A stretch of 22,604 nucleotides of DNA from DATJFQ01 sp035495555 (GTDB lineage: Bacteria > Acidobacteriota > Vicinamibacteria > Vicinamibacterales > 2-12-FULL-66-21): NCBI GenBank assembly GCA_035495555.1, contig DATJFQ010000092.1, positions 1 through 22,604 on the forward strand. The letters are read 5' to 3'. The notes under the pieces are model-generated. The model had not been told where the DNA came from. It was given only the letters and a program-made list of their open reading frames with translations, and searched no databases. Every line of letters starts with the position of its first letter. Positions within the stretch are counted from its first letter, which is position 1. The translations under genes were made by a program, and so were the position numbers. Below are positions 8,167 to 15,705 of the stretch, piece by piece.

Positions 8167-8195
8167 TAGTTGCGTAGTTGTGCAGTTGCGTAGTT
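8167..8195 (+). repeat. Tandem octamer array, YAGTTGYG x 3.5
   Basis: TAGTTGCG, TAGTTGTG, CAGTTGCG and a partial TAGTT follow each other directly. The array begins 9 bases after the heptamer array. A degenerate relative in the opposite orientation appears at about 22037-22058, after the HEAT/cyclophilin gene. Confidence 0.8.
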
Positions 8196-8232
8196 TCTTT
8201 ACCTTGCCCCCTCCGGTCAGGTCTAACGATTT

Positions 8233-8251
8233 CAGAAGCGCCTGACTTCTG
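8233..8251 (+). other. Hairpin abutting the ribosome binding site of the small secreted protein
   Basis: CAGAAG (8233-8238) pairs with CTTCTG (8246-8251) across 7 bases. The 3' arm contributes its last G to the GGAGG ribosome binding site (8251-8255). It might influence initiation; chance is also possible. Confidence 0.3.
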
Positions 8252-8264
8252 GAGGACGCACATT

Positions 8265-8582
8265 ATGGTGATCAAGCGAGCACTGACCCTTGCCGTGGTG
8301 GCGACGATGATTTGCTGTACGCCCGCATGGGCGGCGGGACGGAACATCAACAAGCGCCAGGCGCGGCAGCAGGCCCGGATCTATCAGGGGATTGCATCCG
8401 GATCGCTCACGCAGCACGAGGCGGCGCGGCTCGAGCGGCAGGAAGCGCGCATCAATGCGCGCGAGGCCCGCGACCGCCGCAACGGTTTTTCGCCGCGCGA
8501 ACGCGCGCAGCTCGAACGCAGCCTGAACCACGAGAGCCGACAGATTTACCGGCAGAAACACGACGGACAGCACCGCGGCTAA
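8265..8582 (+). CDS. Small secreted basic protein of unknown function
   Basis: 105 residues from ATG 8265, with GGAGG at 8251-8255 nine bases upstream. A clear signal peptide at residues 1-23 (MVIKRALTLAVVATMICCTPAWA) gives a mature form of about 82 residues. The mature form is nearly all helix-forming and highly charged (INKRQARQQARIYQGIASGS, LTQHEAARLERQEARINARE, SPRERAQLERSLNHESRQIY). It falls into two similar halves: LTQHEAARLERQEARI resembles FSPRERAQLERSLNHE. Similar short exported proteins ending in IYRQKHDGQ occur in Gram-negative bacteria, but the function is unknown. An upstream ATG at 8178 lies in the octamer array and was rejected. The gene is convergent with ubiA and separated from it by a large inverted repeat. 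Confidence 0.78.
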   Translation: MVIKRALTLAVVATMICCTPAWAAGRNINKRQARQQARIYQGIASGSLTQHEAARLERQEARINAREARDRRNGFSPRERAQLERSLNHESRQIYRQKHDGQHRG

Positions 8583-8589
8583 GCAGGGG

Positions 8590-8658
8590 CAGTCGCCAGT
8601 TTCCAGTTGCCGGTTTCCAGTCCCAGTTTCGACTGGAGACTGGCGACTGGTTACTGGC
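8590..8658. repeat. Inverted heptamer arrays forming a long hairpin between convergent genes
   Basis: Five CAGTYKC-like units (8590-8624) are followed by four units of the reverse-complement word ACTGGNN (8632-8659). The outer arms, 8590-8607 and 8632-8649, are 18 bases each. They match at 17 positions, and the remaining pair (T8601 with G8638) is a G-U wobble in plus-strand RNA, leaving a 24-base loop. It sits exactly between the stop of the small secreted protein and the stop of ubiA, so it could end or protect either transcript. It lacks a long T-tract. Confidence 0.8.
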
Positions 8659-8660
8659 TT

Positions 8661-9569
8661 TTAGAGCAGATACGCGAGCGCGAACCCAATCTGCGCGACG
8701 AACATCATGCGATACATGTGCGCCCACGAGACGTGGTTTTCTTCCACGGCCAGCTCTTCGGGCCGCCTCAGCATCAGATAGCACACATAGATCCCGTACG
8801 CGGTCATGACGGCCGAGAGAATCTGCAGCAGGATGAAGTTGCCGGTCAGGATGCCTGCCCAGGCGCCTGCGGAAATCATGAGGAACGGAATCACGAACGA
8901 CGGCGAGATCATCCACGCAGCGCGCGTCACGCCGTAGATGATCGGGAGCGTGCGGCAGCCTCCGCATGCATCCCCTTCCATATCCGCGAAGTCTTTCGTG
9001 GTCGACGCGCCGAGGAGGAAGAGCCCGAAGATCGCGCCGATGTACCACGGCTCCGCGCCGAACACCGTCTTCACCGCGGACCATCCCGCGACTTTCAGCA
9101 GCACTCCGCGCGGAATCGCGATCGTGACGTTCGCCCAGATGCCCAGCCGTTTCGTGCGGAAGGGCGGCACCGAGTACAGGAAGGTGATGATGGTCGCGAC
9201 GACGACGATCCAGAAGCACTCGTGACGGGCACCGGGCTCGACCAGCCACGCGAGCACCAGCGCGACCGCGTAGGCGACCCAGGTGAACACCCATGCGTCG
9301 TGCAGCGAAAGACGTCCCGACGGCAGCGGACGCTTTGGCTTGTTCACGCGGTCGATCTCGAGGTCGTAGATCTGATTCAGGGCATTCGACGCGGCGTTGA
9401 GCACGGCCGCCATCGTCAGGCCTATCAGCGGGTAGAGGATGAGATGCGGGTGCCAGACCTCGCGAGGCGCCGCGCCGTACGCCGTCGCCGCGCCCGACGC
9501 GAAGCCGAGCGCCGGCGCGACGAGGGTGAACGGGCGGCTCAACTCGAGGAACAGCCTGGGCCGCCTCAC
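8661..9569 (-). CDS. UbiA-family prenyltransferase
   Basis: 302 residues from GTG 9569, with a G-rich stretch upstream. A stop in this frame at 9618-9620 excludes longer forms overlapping the previous gene. The protein has about eight hydrophobic segments. The first Asp motif is NQIYDLEID (Asn65, Asp69, Asp73) followed by RVNKPKRPLPSG. The second is KDFADMEGD (Asp193, Asp196, Asp200) followed by TLPIIYG. These bind Mg and the prenyl diphosphate. The pattern resembles the subgroup holding (bacterio)chlorophyll synthase and digeranylgeranylglyceryl-phosphate synthase more than UbiA or MenA. It lies 43 bases after a gene resembling phytol kinase plus phytyl-phosphate kinase, which suggests the prenyl donor may come from a salvaged isoprenoid alcohol. 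The acceptor is unknown. Confidence 0.88.
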   Translation of the reverse strand: MRRPRLFLELSRPFTLVAPALGFASGAATAYGAAPREVWHPHLILYPLIGLTMAAVLNAASNALNQIYDLEIDRVNKPKRPLPSGRLSLHDAWVFTWVAYAVALVLAWLVEPGARHECFWIVVVATIITFLYSVPPFRTKRLGIWANVTIAIPRGVLLKVAGWSAVKTVFGAEPWYIGAIFGLFLLGASTTKDFADMEGDACGGCRTLPIIYGVTRAAWMISPSFVIPFLMISAGAWAGILTGNFILLQILSAVMTAYGIYVCYLMLRRPEELAVEENHVSWAHMYRMMFVAQIGFALAYLL

Positions 9570-9612
9570 GTCGGCCGCCCCCCGACTCGCGTCGACCGCT
9601 CGGGCCTGATCG

Positions 9613-10959
9613 TCACGTCAGCCGCACGCAGAAGGCAACGGCCAGCAGCGCCGCAACCGTCGTGTTGATGAAATTCAACATGTCGTTGTTCAGAATACCC
9701 GGACCTTCGAGCGTCGCTCCGAGCGCGCTCTCGACGAGGGCACCGGCGGTGGCGGCAATCACGATCGGGGGAAGCGCCGCGTAGGGCACGATGCCAAACG
9801 CGATCGCGATGGCACCGAGCGCCAGCGCGCCGACGATGCCTGCAGCGGTCCCTTCCATCGACATCGCTCCGGACGTGCCGGGAGGCACTCGCTTAAACGA
9901 CGTCAACAGCCACGTCGTCCGTCCCCAGGCCTTGCCGATTTCGCTCGCGATGGTATCGCTGCCGCCCGCGGCCAGCGCTGCGGCGAATGCCCAGGCGGCG
10001 CGCTCCGGGTGGAGCGTGCTGACGGCCAGTGCTGCGGCAATCGCGGCGACGCCCGTATTCGCTATCGCATTGCCTGGTCCCCTGCGGCCGCCTCGATCTT
10101 CCGCGATGCCGAGCAGCGTCTTCCGCTTCAGCCCCAGCTTCGAGGTGATTGCGGCGGCGAGAAACGTCAGGAGCAACAGGCCCCAGCCTGCCCAGCCGAG
10201 GGCAGTAAAGATCACCGTGCCGATAATCGCGCCGGTCACGGCGCCGGAAGTCGACACGGTGCGCGCCGCCCGACCGCCCCACGCCACACAGACGTTGACG
10301 ACGACGGCGACCAGGAGACGTGAGGTGAGGACCGGCAGGTTCGCGCCGATCGCACCAGGGGAGACGAGTGTCAGGAGCCACAGCGCAGCGCCCGCCGTCA
10401 GGCCGACCGAGAGATTGTCGTCGAGACGCACGTCCATGGTCTCGACGGCTGCGGCGAGCGCCGCCGCAGCAATGGGAGCGCAGATCAGGAAGATCAGCGA
10501 GCGGGGTTCCGGCGCGGCGGTCCGGCACCACCAGAAGAGCCCGGCACCTGCGGCAGATCCGGCCAGCCACAACGCCGCCGTACCGGCGACAGTCTTGTCG
10601 CGGTTCCACGGCCACCGCGGCCCGCCAACGGCGCGGCCGACGAGCGTCGCCATGCCGTCGCCCGCTGCCAGGATCCCCCACGCTGCTGCGACCACGGCGA
10701 GGTCGGAGGGGAACAACAGCAGCAGCGCCAGCACCGCAATCGGGTAATACAGAATGCCGTGAACGCCGCGGTCGCGGTCTCCCGGACGATACAGTCGCGC
10801 GGCGAAGCGCGGCAGCAGGAAGGCATTGAAGAGCACGGCGGCGACCGCGAGGCCGACGGCGTAGCCCCAATGCAGCCACCGCAGCAGCAGCGCGAACGCG
10901 CCCATCGAGACGTGCAGGAGCTGCCGCGCCGTCTCGGAGTGCTGCCTGCGGTCGCTCAT
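9613..10959 (-). CDS. Fused isoprenoid-alcohol kinase and DUF92 prenyl-phosphate kinase (VTE5-VTE6-like)
   Basis: 448 residues from ATG 10959, which overlaps the previous stop as ATGA; the longer frame from 11034 is rejected. The N-terminal half (about 1-205) has the phytol/dolichol kinase pattern: GDGMATLVGR at 100-109, RDKTVAGT at 120-127 and ETMDVRLDDNLSVGL at 173-187, with several membrane segments. The C-terminal half (about 225-448) is a DUF92 domain: GAVTGAIIGT, SKLGLKRK, a GNAIANTGVAAIAA segment, GGSDTIASEIGK at 332-343, GTSGAMSMEGTAAG at 361-374 and NNDMLNFINT at 424-433. In plants, separate enzymes of these types (VTE5 and VTE6) phosphorylate phytol to phytyl-phosphate and then phytyl-diphosphate. 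The fusion could do both steps on one membrane protein and feed the downstream UbiA enzyme. Domain recognition is firm; the substrate is inference. Confidence 0.82.
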   Translation of the reverse strand: MSDRRQHSETARQLLHVSMGAFALLLRWLHWGYAVGLAVAAVLFNAFLLPRFAARLYRPGDRDRGVHGILYYPIAVLALLLLFPSDLAVVAAAWGILAAGDGMATLVGRAVGGPRWPWNRDKTVAGTAALWLAGSAAGAGLFWWCRTAAPEPRSLIFLICAPIAAAALAAAVETMDVRLDDNLSVGLTAGAALWLLTLVSPGAIGANLPVLTSRLLVAVVVNVCVAWGGRAARTVSTSGAVTGAIIGTVIFTALGWAGWGLLLLTFLAAAITSKLGLKRKTLLGIAEDRGGRRGPGNAIANTGVAAIAAALAVSTLHPERAAWAFAAALAAGGSDTIASEIGKAWGRTTWLLTSFKRVPPGTSGAMSMEGTAAGIVGALALGAIAIAFGIVPYAALPPIVIAATAGALVESALGATLEGPGILNNDMLNFINTTVAALLAVAFCVRLT

Positions 10960-11894
10960 GCCGCGGGCGCGGGCGCTCGCCAGTAGTCGAGGATGTCGGC
11001 AAGGGTCTGCTCGATCGCGATCGATGGCGTCCATCCCGTGTCGCGCGTGAGCCGAGCATGCGACCCCAGCACGACGGGATTGTCACTGGGACGCAGGCGC
11101 GCCGGATCCGTCTGCACGTCGACAGCAACGCTCGCGAGCGACAGCAGGATGTCCAGGAGATCGCCGACGCGATATGCCTGGCCGCGGCACACGTTGTATG
11201 GCGTGTGCGGCCTGCCGCTCGACGCCAGAGCGCGATAGGCTCGGACGACGTCGCGCACATCGGTCACGTCGCGGCGCGCATCGAGGTTGCCCACGCGCAG
11301 CACCGGCTCGGCGGTCCCGCGCTCGATATCCGCGATCTGGCGGGCGAATGCGGAGGTGACATAGGAGTCGTCCTGTCGAGGGCCCGCGTGATTGAACGAA
11401 CGGGTCAGTACAACGTCGAGGCCGGATCGTTCGGCTGCCATCTCCTGCGCGAGCTTGCTGAGCGCGTATGGGCCCACGGGCGCGAGCGGGTCTTCTTCCG
11501 TGAGTGCGTGCGTCGACCGCTCGTAGACGAGCGCGGATCCGGTGACGAGCACGCGTCCGGCAAATCCGGCGCGCGCGGCGGCGTCGAGCAGGCGATGGGT
11601 GCCGACCGCGTTCACCTCGAGCGCCCGCGCCGGTGCGCGCCACGCCGCCTGCACATCGGCTACTCCGGCGCAATGATAGATGACCGACGGCGATGCCTCA
11701 CGGAGCGCCGCCTCGACCGCGGCTGCGTCGAGCAGATCGACGGATTGCCACCGGACGTGATTGCTCGCGTGCGAAGGCATGCGTCCGCCCGGATTGAACC
11801 AGGCATGGACGACCGCGTGATCGTTCAGCAGCAGGTCGAGGAGATGGCTGCCGGCAAACCCGGTCGCGCCCGTGAGGAGCGGAGAGGCAGCCAC
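10956..11894 (-). CDS. rmd: NAD(P)-dependent nucleotide-sugar reductase, GDP-6-deoxy-mannose reductase (Rmd)-like
   Basis: 312 residues from GTG 11894. Extended short-chain dehydrogenase: TGATGFAGS at 8-16 binds the cofactor, Ser120 lies in VTGSALVY, and Tyr143-x3-Lys147 is the catalytic pair. The C-terminal half carries FNHAGPRQ, VGNLDARRDVTDVRDVVRAY, YNVCRG and RLRPSDNPVVLGS, a set shared with GDP-4-keto-6-deoxy-mannose reductase. That enzyme makes GDP-D-rhamnose after GDP-mannose dehydratase. No gmd gene is nearby; instead RmlB and RmlC homologues lie directly upstream. It may therefore act as the final 4-keto reductase on a dTDP sugar in place of RmlD. The start is 7 bases after the rmlB stop, and the stop overlaps the next start by 4 bases. 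Confidence 0.8.
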   Translation of the reverse strand: MAASPLLTGATGFAGSHLLDLLLNDHAVVHAWFNPGGRMPSHASNHVRWQSVDLLDAAAVEAALREASPSVIYHCAGVADVQAAWRAPARALEVNAVGTHRLLDAAARAGFAGRVLVTGSALVYERSTHALTEEDPLAPVGPYALSKLAQEMAAERSGLDVVLTRSFNHAGPRQDDSYVTSAFARQIADIERGTAEPVLRVGNLDARRDVTDVRDVVRAYRALASSGRPHTPYNVCRGQAYRVGDLLDILLSLASVAVDVQTDPARLRPSDNPVVLGSHARLTRDTGWTPSIAIEQTLADILDYWRAPAPAA

Positions 11895-11901
11895 GGAAGG
11901 A

Positions 11902-12918
11902 TCAGGACCGGCGGTTGCCGTACTGCTCCCGGTAATAGCGCTGGAACGCGGGGTCGGCGTTCTTGATGGGCCGCCACCACGGTTCGTTCGTTCGATACCA
12001 CTCGACGGTGTCCGCGAGCCCGTCCGCGAACTCCACCTTCGGCTGCCAGCCGATGGCCCGGAGCTTCGACGTATCCAGCGAATACCGCCTGTCGTGCCCC
12101 GGCCGATCGACGACGGGTTTGATCAGCGACGCCGGCCGTCCCGTCAAGGTGAGGATACGGTTCGTGAGATCGATGTTCCTGATGCCGTTGCCGCCGCCGA
12201 TGTTGTAGACCTCGCCAGGTACGCCTCGTTTGATGAGCAGGTCAATTGCGCGGCAGTGATCGCTCACGTGCAGCCAGTCGCGTTCGTTGAGACCGTCGCC
12301 GTAGAGCGGCAGCGGCAGGCCGTCGAGTGCGTTGGTGACGAACAGCGGGATGATCTTCTCGGGGAACTGCTGCGGCCCGTAGTTGTTCGACGCGCGCGTG
12401 ACGAGGACGGGGACGCCAAAGGTGGCCCAGTAGCTGTACGCCAGGCGGTCGGCGCCGGCCTTCGCCGCCGAATACGGGTTCCTCGGCCGCAGTTCGTCGG
12501 TTTCCCGGCTGGATCCCTCGGCCACGCTGCCGTAGACCTCGTCGGTCGAAATCTGGACGAAACAGCGCAGGGACGAGTGCTGACGCGCCGCTTCGAGCAG
12601 TACGAACGTGCCGAACACGTCCGTCTTGATGAACTCGCCGGCGCTCAGGAGCGATCGGTCGACGTGTGTTTCGGCGGCAAAGTGCACGACGATTTGGGAC
12701 CGGGCGACGAGCGGGGCGGCGATGCCGGCATCCGCGATATCGCCCTTCACGAACGCGTGGCGCGGATCGTCGAGCACGCCGGCCAGGTTTTCGAGCCGGC
12801 CCGCATACGTCAGTTTGTCGAGCGTCGTGATGCGCCAGTCCGGGTGCGCGGCGAGCGCGTAGCGGACGAAGTTGGATCCGATGAATCCCGCGCCCCCCGT
12901 GACGAGTACGTCAACCAT
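11902..12918 (-). CDS. rmlB: dTDP-glucose 4,6-dehydratase
   Basis: 338 residues. The nucleotide-binding loop is TGGAGFIGS at 7-15. The active site shows STDEVYGS with Thr125, Asp126 and Glu127, plus Tyr149-x3-Lys153 (NPYSAAKAGAD). LDKLTYAG, NNYGPQQFPEKIIP and WLHVSDHCRAI are family signatures. It converts dTDP-glucose to dTDP-4-keto-6-deoxyglucose in the cytoplasm, the entry step to dTDP-rhamnose and other deoxysugars of LPS. ATG 12918 lies inside the end of rmlC with an 8-base overlap and is preceded by AAGG. No rmlA is in the window. Confidence 0.95.
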   Translation of the reverse strand: MVDVLVTGGAGFIGSNFVRYALAAHPDWRITTLDKLTYAGRLENLAGVLDDPRHAFVKGDIADAGIAAPLVARSQIVVHFAAETHVDRSLLSAGEFIKTDVFGTFVLLEAARQHSSLRCFVQISTDEVYGSVAEGSSRETDELRPRNPYSAAKAGADRLAYSYWATFGVPVLVTRASNNYGPQQFPEKIIPLFVTNALDGLPLPLYGDGLNERDWLHVSDHCRAIDLLIKRGVPGEVYNIGGGNGIRNIDLTNRILTLTGRPASLIKPVVDRPGHDRRYSLDTSKLRAIGWQPKVEFADGLADTVEWYRTNEPWWRPIKNADPAFQRYYREQYGNRRS

Positions 12919-13402
12919 CCTTGCGCGACCAGTCGTAGGGGAGCGTGCCGTGCGGCTCGAGCCGGAACTCGTCGGGGTCGTCGTAGGCGTACGGCTCGGT
13001 GGGGACGTTCACCACCAGCGCCGGCTCCGTGCTCACGCACTTCCAGCCGTGATACACGAGATTGGGCACCTCGACGATGGTGGGGTTGTGGACGCCGAGA
13101 TAGAACTCGTTGATCGCGTCCTTCGTGGGCGAGTGCTCTCGCGTGTCGATGAGCACCAGCTTGACCATCCCCGAGACGCACGCGAAGTAGTCGATTTGCC
13201 GCTTGTGGTAATGCCAGGCCTTGACGACGCCCGGGTAGGTGGCCGACACGTACACTTGTCCGAATTGCCGGAACAAGTCCCCGTCGTCTGCACGCAGGAT
13301 CTCCATCAACCAGCCGCGCTCGTCCGGAATGACGCGCAGGCGCTTCGTGCGCACGTCGTGGATCGGCGTCCGCGGCGGCACGGCGTACTTCTGGTGGGTC
13401 AT
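12911..13402 (-). CDS. rmlC: dTDP-4-dehydrorhamnose 3,5-epimerase family protein
   Basis: 163 residues from ATG 13402, which overlaps the lptD stop as ATGA (13399-13402). It is a cupin-fold sugar epimerase, a little shorter than the usual 180 or so. KAWHYHKRQIDYF gives His64 and His66, one of which should be the catalytic His, followed by CVSGMVKLVLIDTRE, NPTIVEVPNLVYHGWKC (His118) and EPYAYDDPDEFRL. RmlC inverts C3 and C5 of dTDP-4-keto-6-deoxyglucose. This shorter variant also occurs beside other deoxysugar pathways, so C3-only epimerisation cannot be excluded. Confidence 0.85.
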   Translation of the reverse strand: MTHQKYAVPPRTPIHDVRTKRLRVIPDERGWLMEILRADDGDLFRQFGQVYVSATYPGVVKAWHYHKRQIDYFACVSGMVKLVLIDTREHSPTKDAINEFYLGVHNPTIVEVPNLVYHGWKCVSTEPALVVNVPTEPYAYDDPDEFRLEPHGTLPYDWSRKDG

Positions 13403-15705
13403 CGCGTCTGCTGCCCTCCGAATGCGCCCAGCAGGTTCGAGAACGTCCCGACCCCCGCCAGCGTGAACGTGATGTTGAACCGGTGGTCCTGCGGGATCCC
13501 CGTGAGCCCGGCCAGGACGGTGCCGTACGTGAACGTCTGGTATTCCACGCCGACGCCGCAGCACTGCGAGTTGTAATAGAGCACGTAGCGCTGGTTGAGG
13601 AACATTTGACGCTTCAGGTCGTAGTTGAACGAATACGTGCCGCCGAGCGCGTTACCCGGCTTGCGGACGCTCGTCGCCGTGTTGATGAAGTTCAACGAGG
13701 CATTCGGGTTGTTGTACCCGGGCAGGTTCGGAATGTATCGCTGCTGGCTCCAGCCGGCCGTCGTCTGGACCCACCAGGCGTGCCAGCTTCCGTTCGCCGC
13801 CACGTTGCGGATCGCGTGCACCTGGGTATCGTAGTCGGTGGAGAAGGTCGCATCGAGCTTGGTGTCCGGGCTGACGTGCGCCTGGATGTTCACGGGCGAG
13901 AGGTGGCTCGGCGGGAGGTTCGGGTTGAACCCCGATTGATACTGCGCGTCCACCGCGGCGCTCAATTCGTCCGTGTAATACGTTTGCGAGACGCGCACGC
14001 TGAACACCTCGCGCGCCGTTTTCCGCTTCGCGTACAACCGGTTGTTCAAACCGTAGACGACCTTCGTGACGTTCGGCCTGACGAAATCCGCGCTTTCGAG
14101 CGGCACGATCTCCGAGTAGTTGTCGAAACCGGTGACACGCTGGATGGTCAGCGAGGGCTCGACCACGTGTTTCAGCTTCCGGTCCGAGGAGCCGAAGATG
14201 CGATTGAACACCGGGCCCGTGATCTGGGTGCTCATATCGAAGTACCGGCGCCCGATCGGGTCGGCGGTCTGAACGCCGTTCTGCAGGCTCTCGGTCCAGT
14301 ACGTCTCGCGCCAGGAGAGCGTGTTACTGAAGGTGAGGAACTGCCATTTCGTGAAGGGAAACCGCAGCGTCGGCAGGAAGTCGATCCGCGTCAACCCGTG
14401 GTCATTTTCGCCGGACGGGCTCTTGTCCACCCGCTGCAGGGTGACGAACTCTCCCTGAAAACTCCAGTAGAGCGGAAGACGGCCAATGGGGCTCTGCGCC
14501 ACGTTGGCGAGCACGCGCGGGAACGAGCCGTACAGGTTGGACGAGTCGCCGGAGCCCGTGAAGTATTCGCTGCGGTCGACCGAACCCGTAAGGTTGACTT
14601 TTCCGATCCTGCCGCTGACGCCGGCGTTGAAGCTGCGCGTGGTGTTCGTGGCCGCGAACACGTTCTGCTGATAGCGCTGCTGTGCGACGAGGCTGGAAAA
14701 GTAGTTGGCATTGCCCGTTGCGCGCCAGCCACCCGGCAGCTTCTGCGTCATGTTGCCCGTGATCGAGTAGCTCGACTGACCCGGCACGGTATGGGGGCTG
14801 CCGTCGGTGTTGATATACGTCGATTCGTGTTCGGCGATGTACTGCGTCCGCATCGACCCCTGCGAGCCCGGCGCCTGCACGTACCGATACTCGCCGCCGT
14901 AGGCCTGCCCGGTCTTCGAAAAGAAGTCGTACTCGAGCGTCGCGTCCTGGCTGCGGTTGATCGCCCAGAAGAACGGAACGCTGATCGTCTGACCCCGCAT
15001 GTTGGACGACCCATAGACCGGGATCAGGAATCCGGTGGCCCGATCTTCCTTGTTGATCGGGTAGTACATCGCCGGCAGGTAGAACATCGGCACGCCCTTG
15101 ACCATCAGCAGGGTGTTGGTCATGACGGCGTGTTTCTCGAGCGTGATCGTGGCGGAACTCGACACGAGCTCCCACCGCGGCGTTGGCTGCACGCAGGTCG
15201 TGAAGCCGCCGCGCGTCACGCGATAGGTCTTCGGTCCCAGCTTCTCGATCGTTTCGCCCCAGAAGTACGCGTCGGGCTCCTGGGTGCCGAACAGGCTTCG
15301 ATCGATGCCGCGGTTCTCGATGTTCGCAATCCCGGACGCGGTGAAGAACGTCCCGGTCTTGGTGCGTGTGTTGAACTCCAGCCGCTCAGCGGAAATGCGA
15401 TTCGTGCTGGAGACGAACAGGACGTTGCCGCTCGCAAGCAGCCGGTCCGTGTCGCTGAACACCTCCGCCTGATCCGCGAAGAGCTGGATGTCGTTGCAGT
15501 CGACCTGAACGTCGCGGAAGAGCAGATAGTGATTCGTGTTGATGCCGACGGTTTCCTGGCTCGCCGCCGACCACTTGTAACTGCAGCCGCTCGGGGCCGC
15601 GGCTTGCGCGCGGGCCGTGCCTGCGGCTGCCGCCAGCGCCAGGAGAACGATCACACAAAGACGGTACATGCGAATGGATGGACCGCGGGGCGGGGCGGCG
15701 GTCAT
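13399..15705 (-). CDS. lptD: LPS-assembly outer-membrane protein LptD
   Basis: 768 residues from ATG 15705, close to the usual LptD length. A signal peptide covers about residues 13-34 (MYRLCVIVLLALAAAAGTARAQA). An OstA-type periplasmic jellyroll runs from about 45 to 135 (DCNDIQLFADQAEVFSDTDRLLASGNV, ISAERLEFNTRT). The barrel begins with GVPMFYLPAMYYPINKEDRATGF, the LptD hallmark, and continues as alternating aromatic strands to the end. It inserts lipopolysaccharide into the outer leaflet of the outer membrane. The start overlaps the folC stop as ATGA. Met13 is an alternative start that would give a shorter leader. Linkage to sugar-nucleotide genes fits an LPS role. Confidence 0.93.
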   Translation of the reverse strand: MTAAPPRGPSIRMYRLCVIVLLALAAAAGTARAQAAAPSGCSYKWSAASQETVGINTNHYLLFRDVQVDCNDIQLFADQAEVFSDTDRLLASGNVLFVSSTNRISAERLEFNTRTKTGTFFTASGIANIENRGIDRSLFGTQEPDAYFWGETIEKLGPKTYRVTRGGFTTCVQPTPRWELVSSSATITLEKHAVMTNTLLMVKGVPMFYLPAMYYPINKEDRATGFLIPVYGSSNMRGQTISVPFFWAINRSQDATLEYDFFSKTGQAYGGEYRYVQAPGSQGSMRTQYIAEHESTYINTDGSPHTVPGQSSYSITGNMTQKLPGGWRATGNANYFSSLVAQQRYQQNVFAATNTTRSFNAGVSGRIGKVNLTGSVDRSEYFTGSGDSSNLYGSFPRVLANVAQSPIGRLPLYWSFQGEFVTLQRVDKSPSGENDHGLTRIDFLPTLRFPFTKWQFLTFSNTLSWRETYWTESLQNGVQTADPIGRRYFDMSTQITGPVFNRIFGSSDRKLKHVVEPSLTIQRVTGFDNYSEIVPLESADFVRPNVTKVVYGLNNRLYAKRKTAREVFSVRVSQTYYTDELSAAVDAQYQSGFNPNLPPSHLSPVNIQAHVSPDTKLDATFSTDYDTQVHAIRNVAANGSWHAWWVQTTAGWSQQRYIPNLPGYNNPNASLNFINTATSVRKPGNALGGTYSFNYDLKRQMFLNQRYVLYYNSQCCGVGVEYQTFTYGTVLAGLTGIPQDHRFNITFTLAGVGTFSNLLGAFGGQQTR

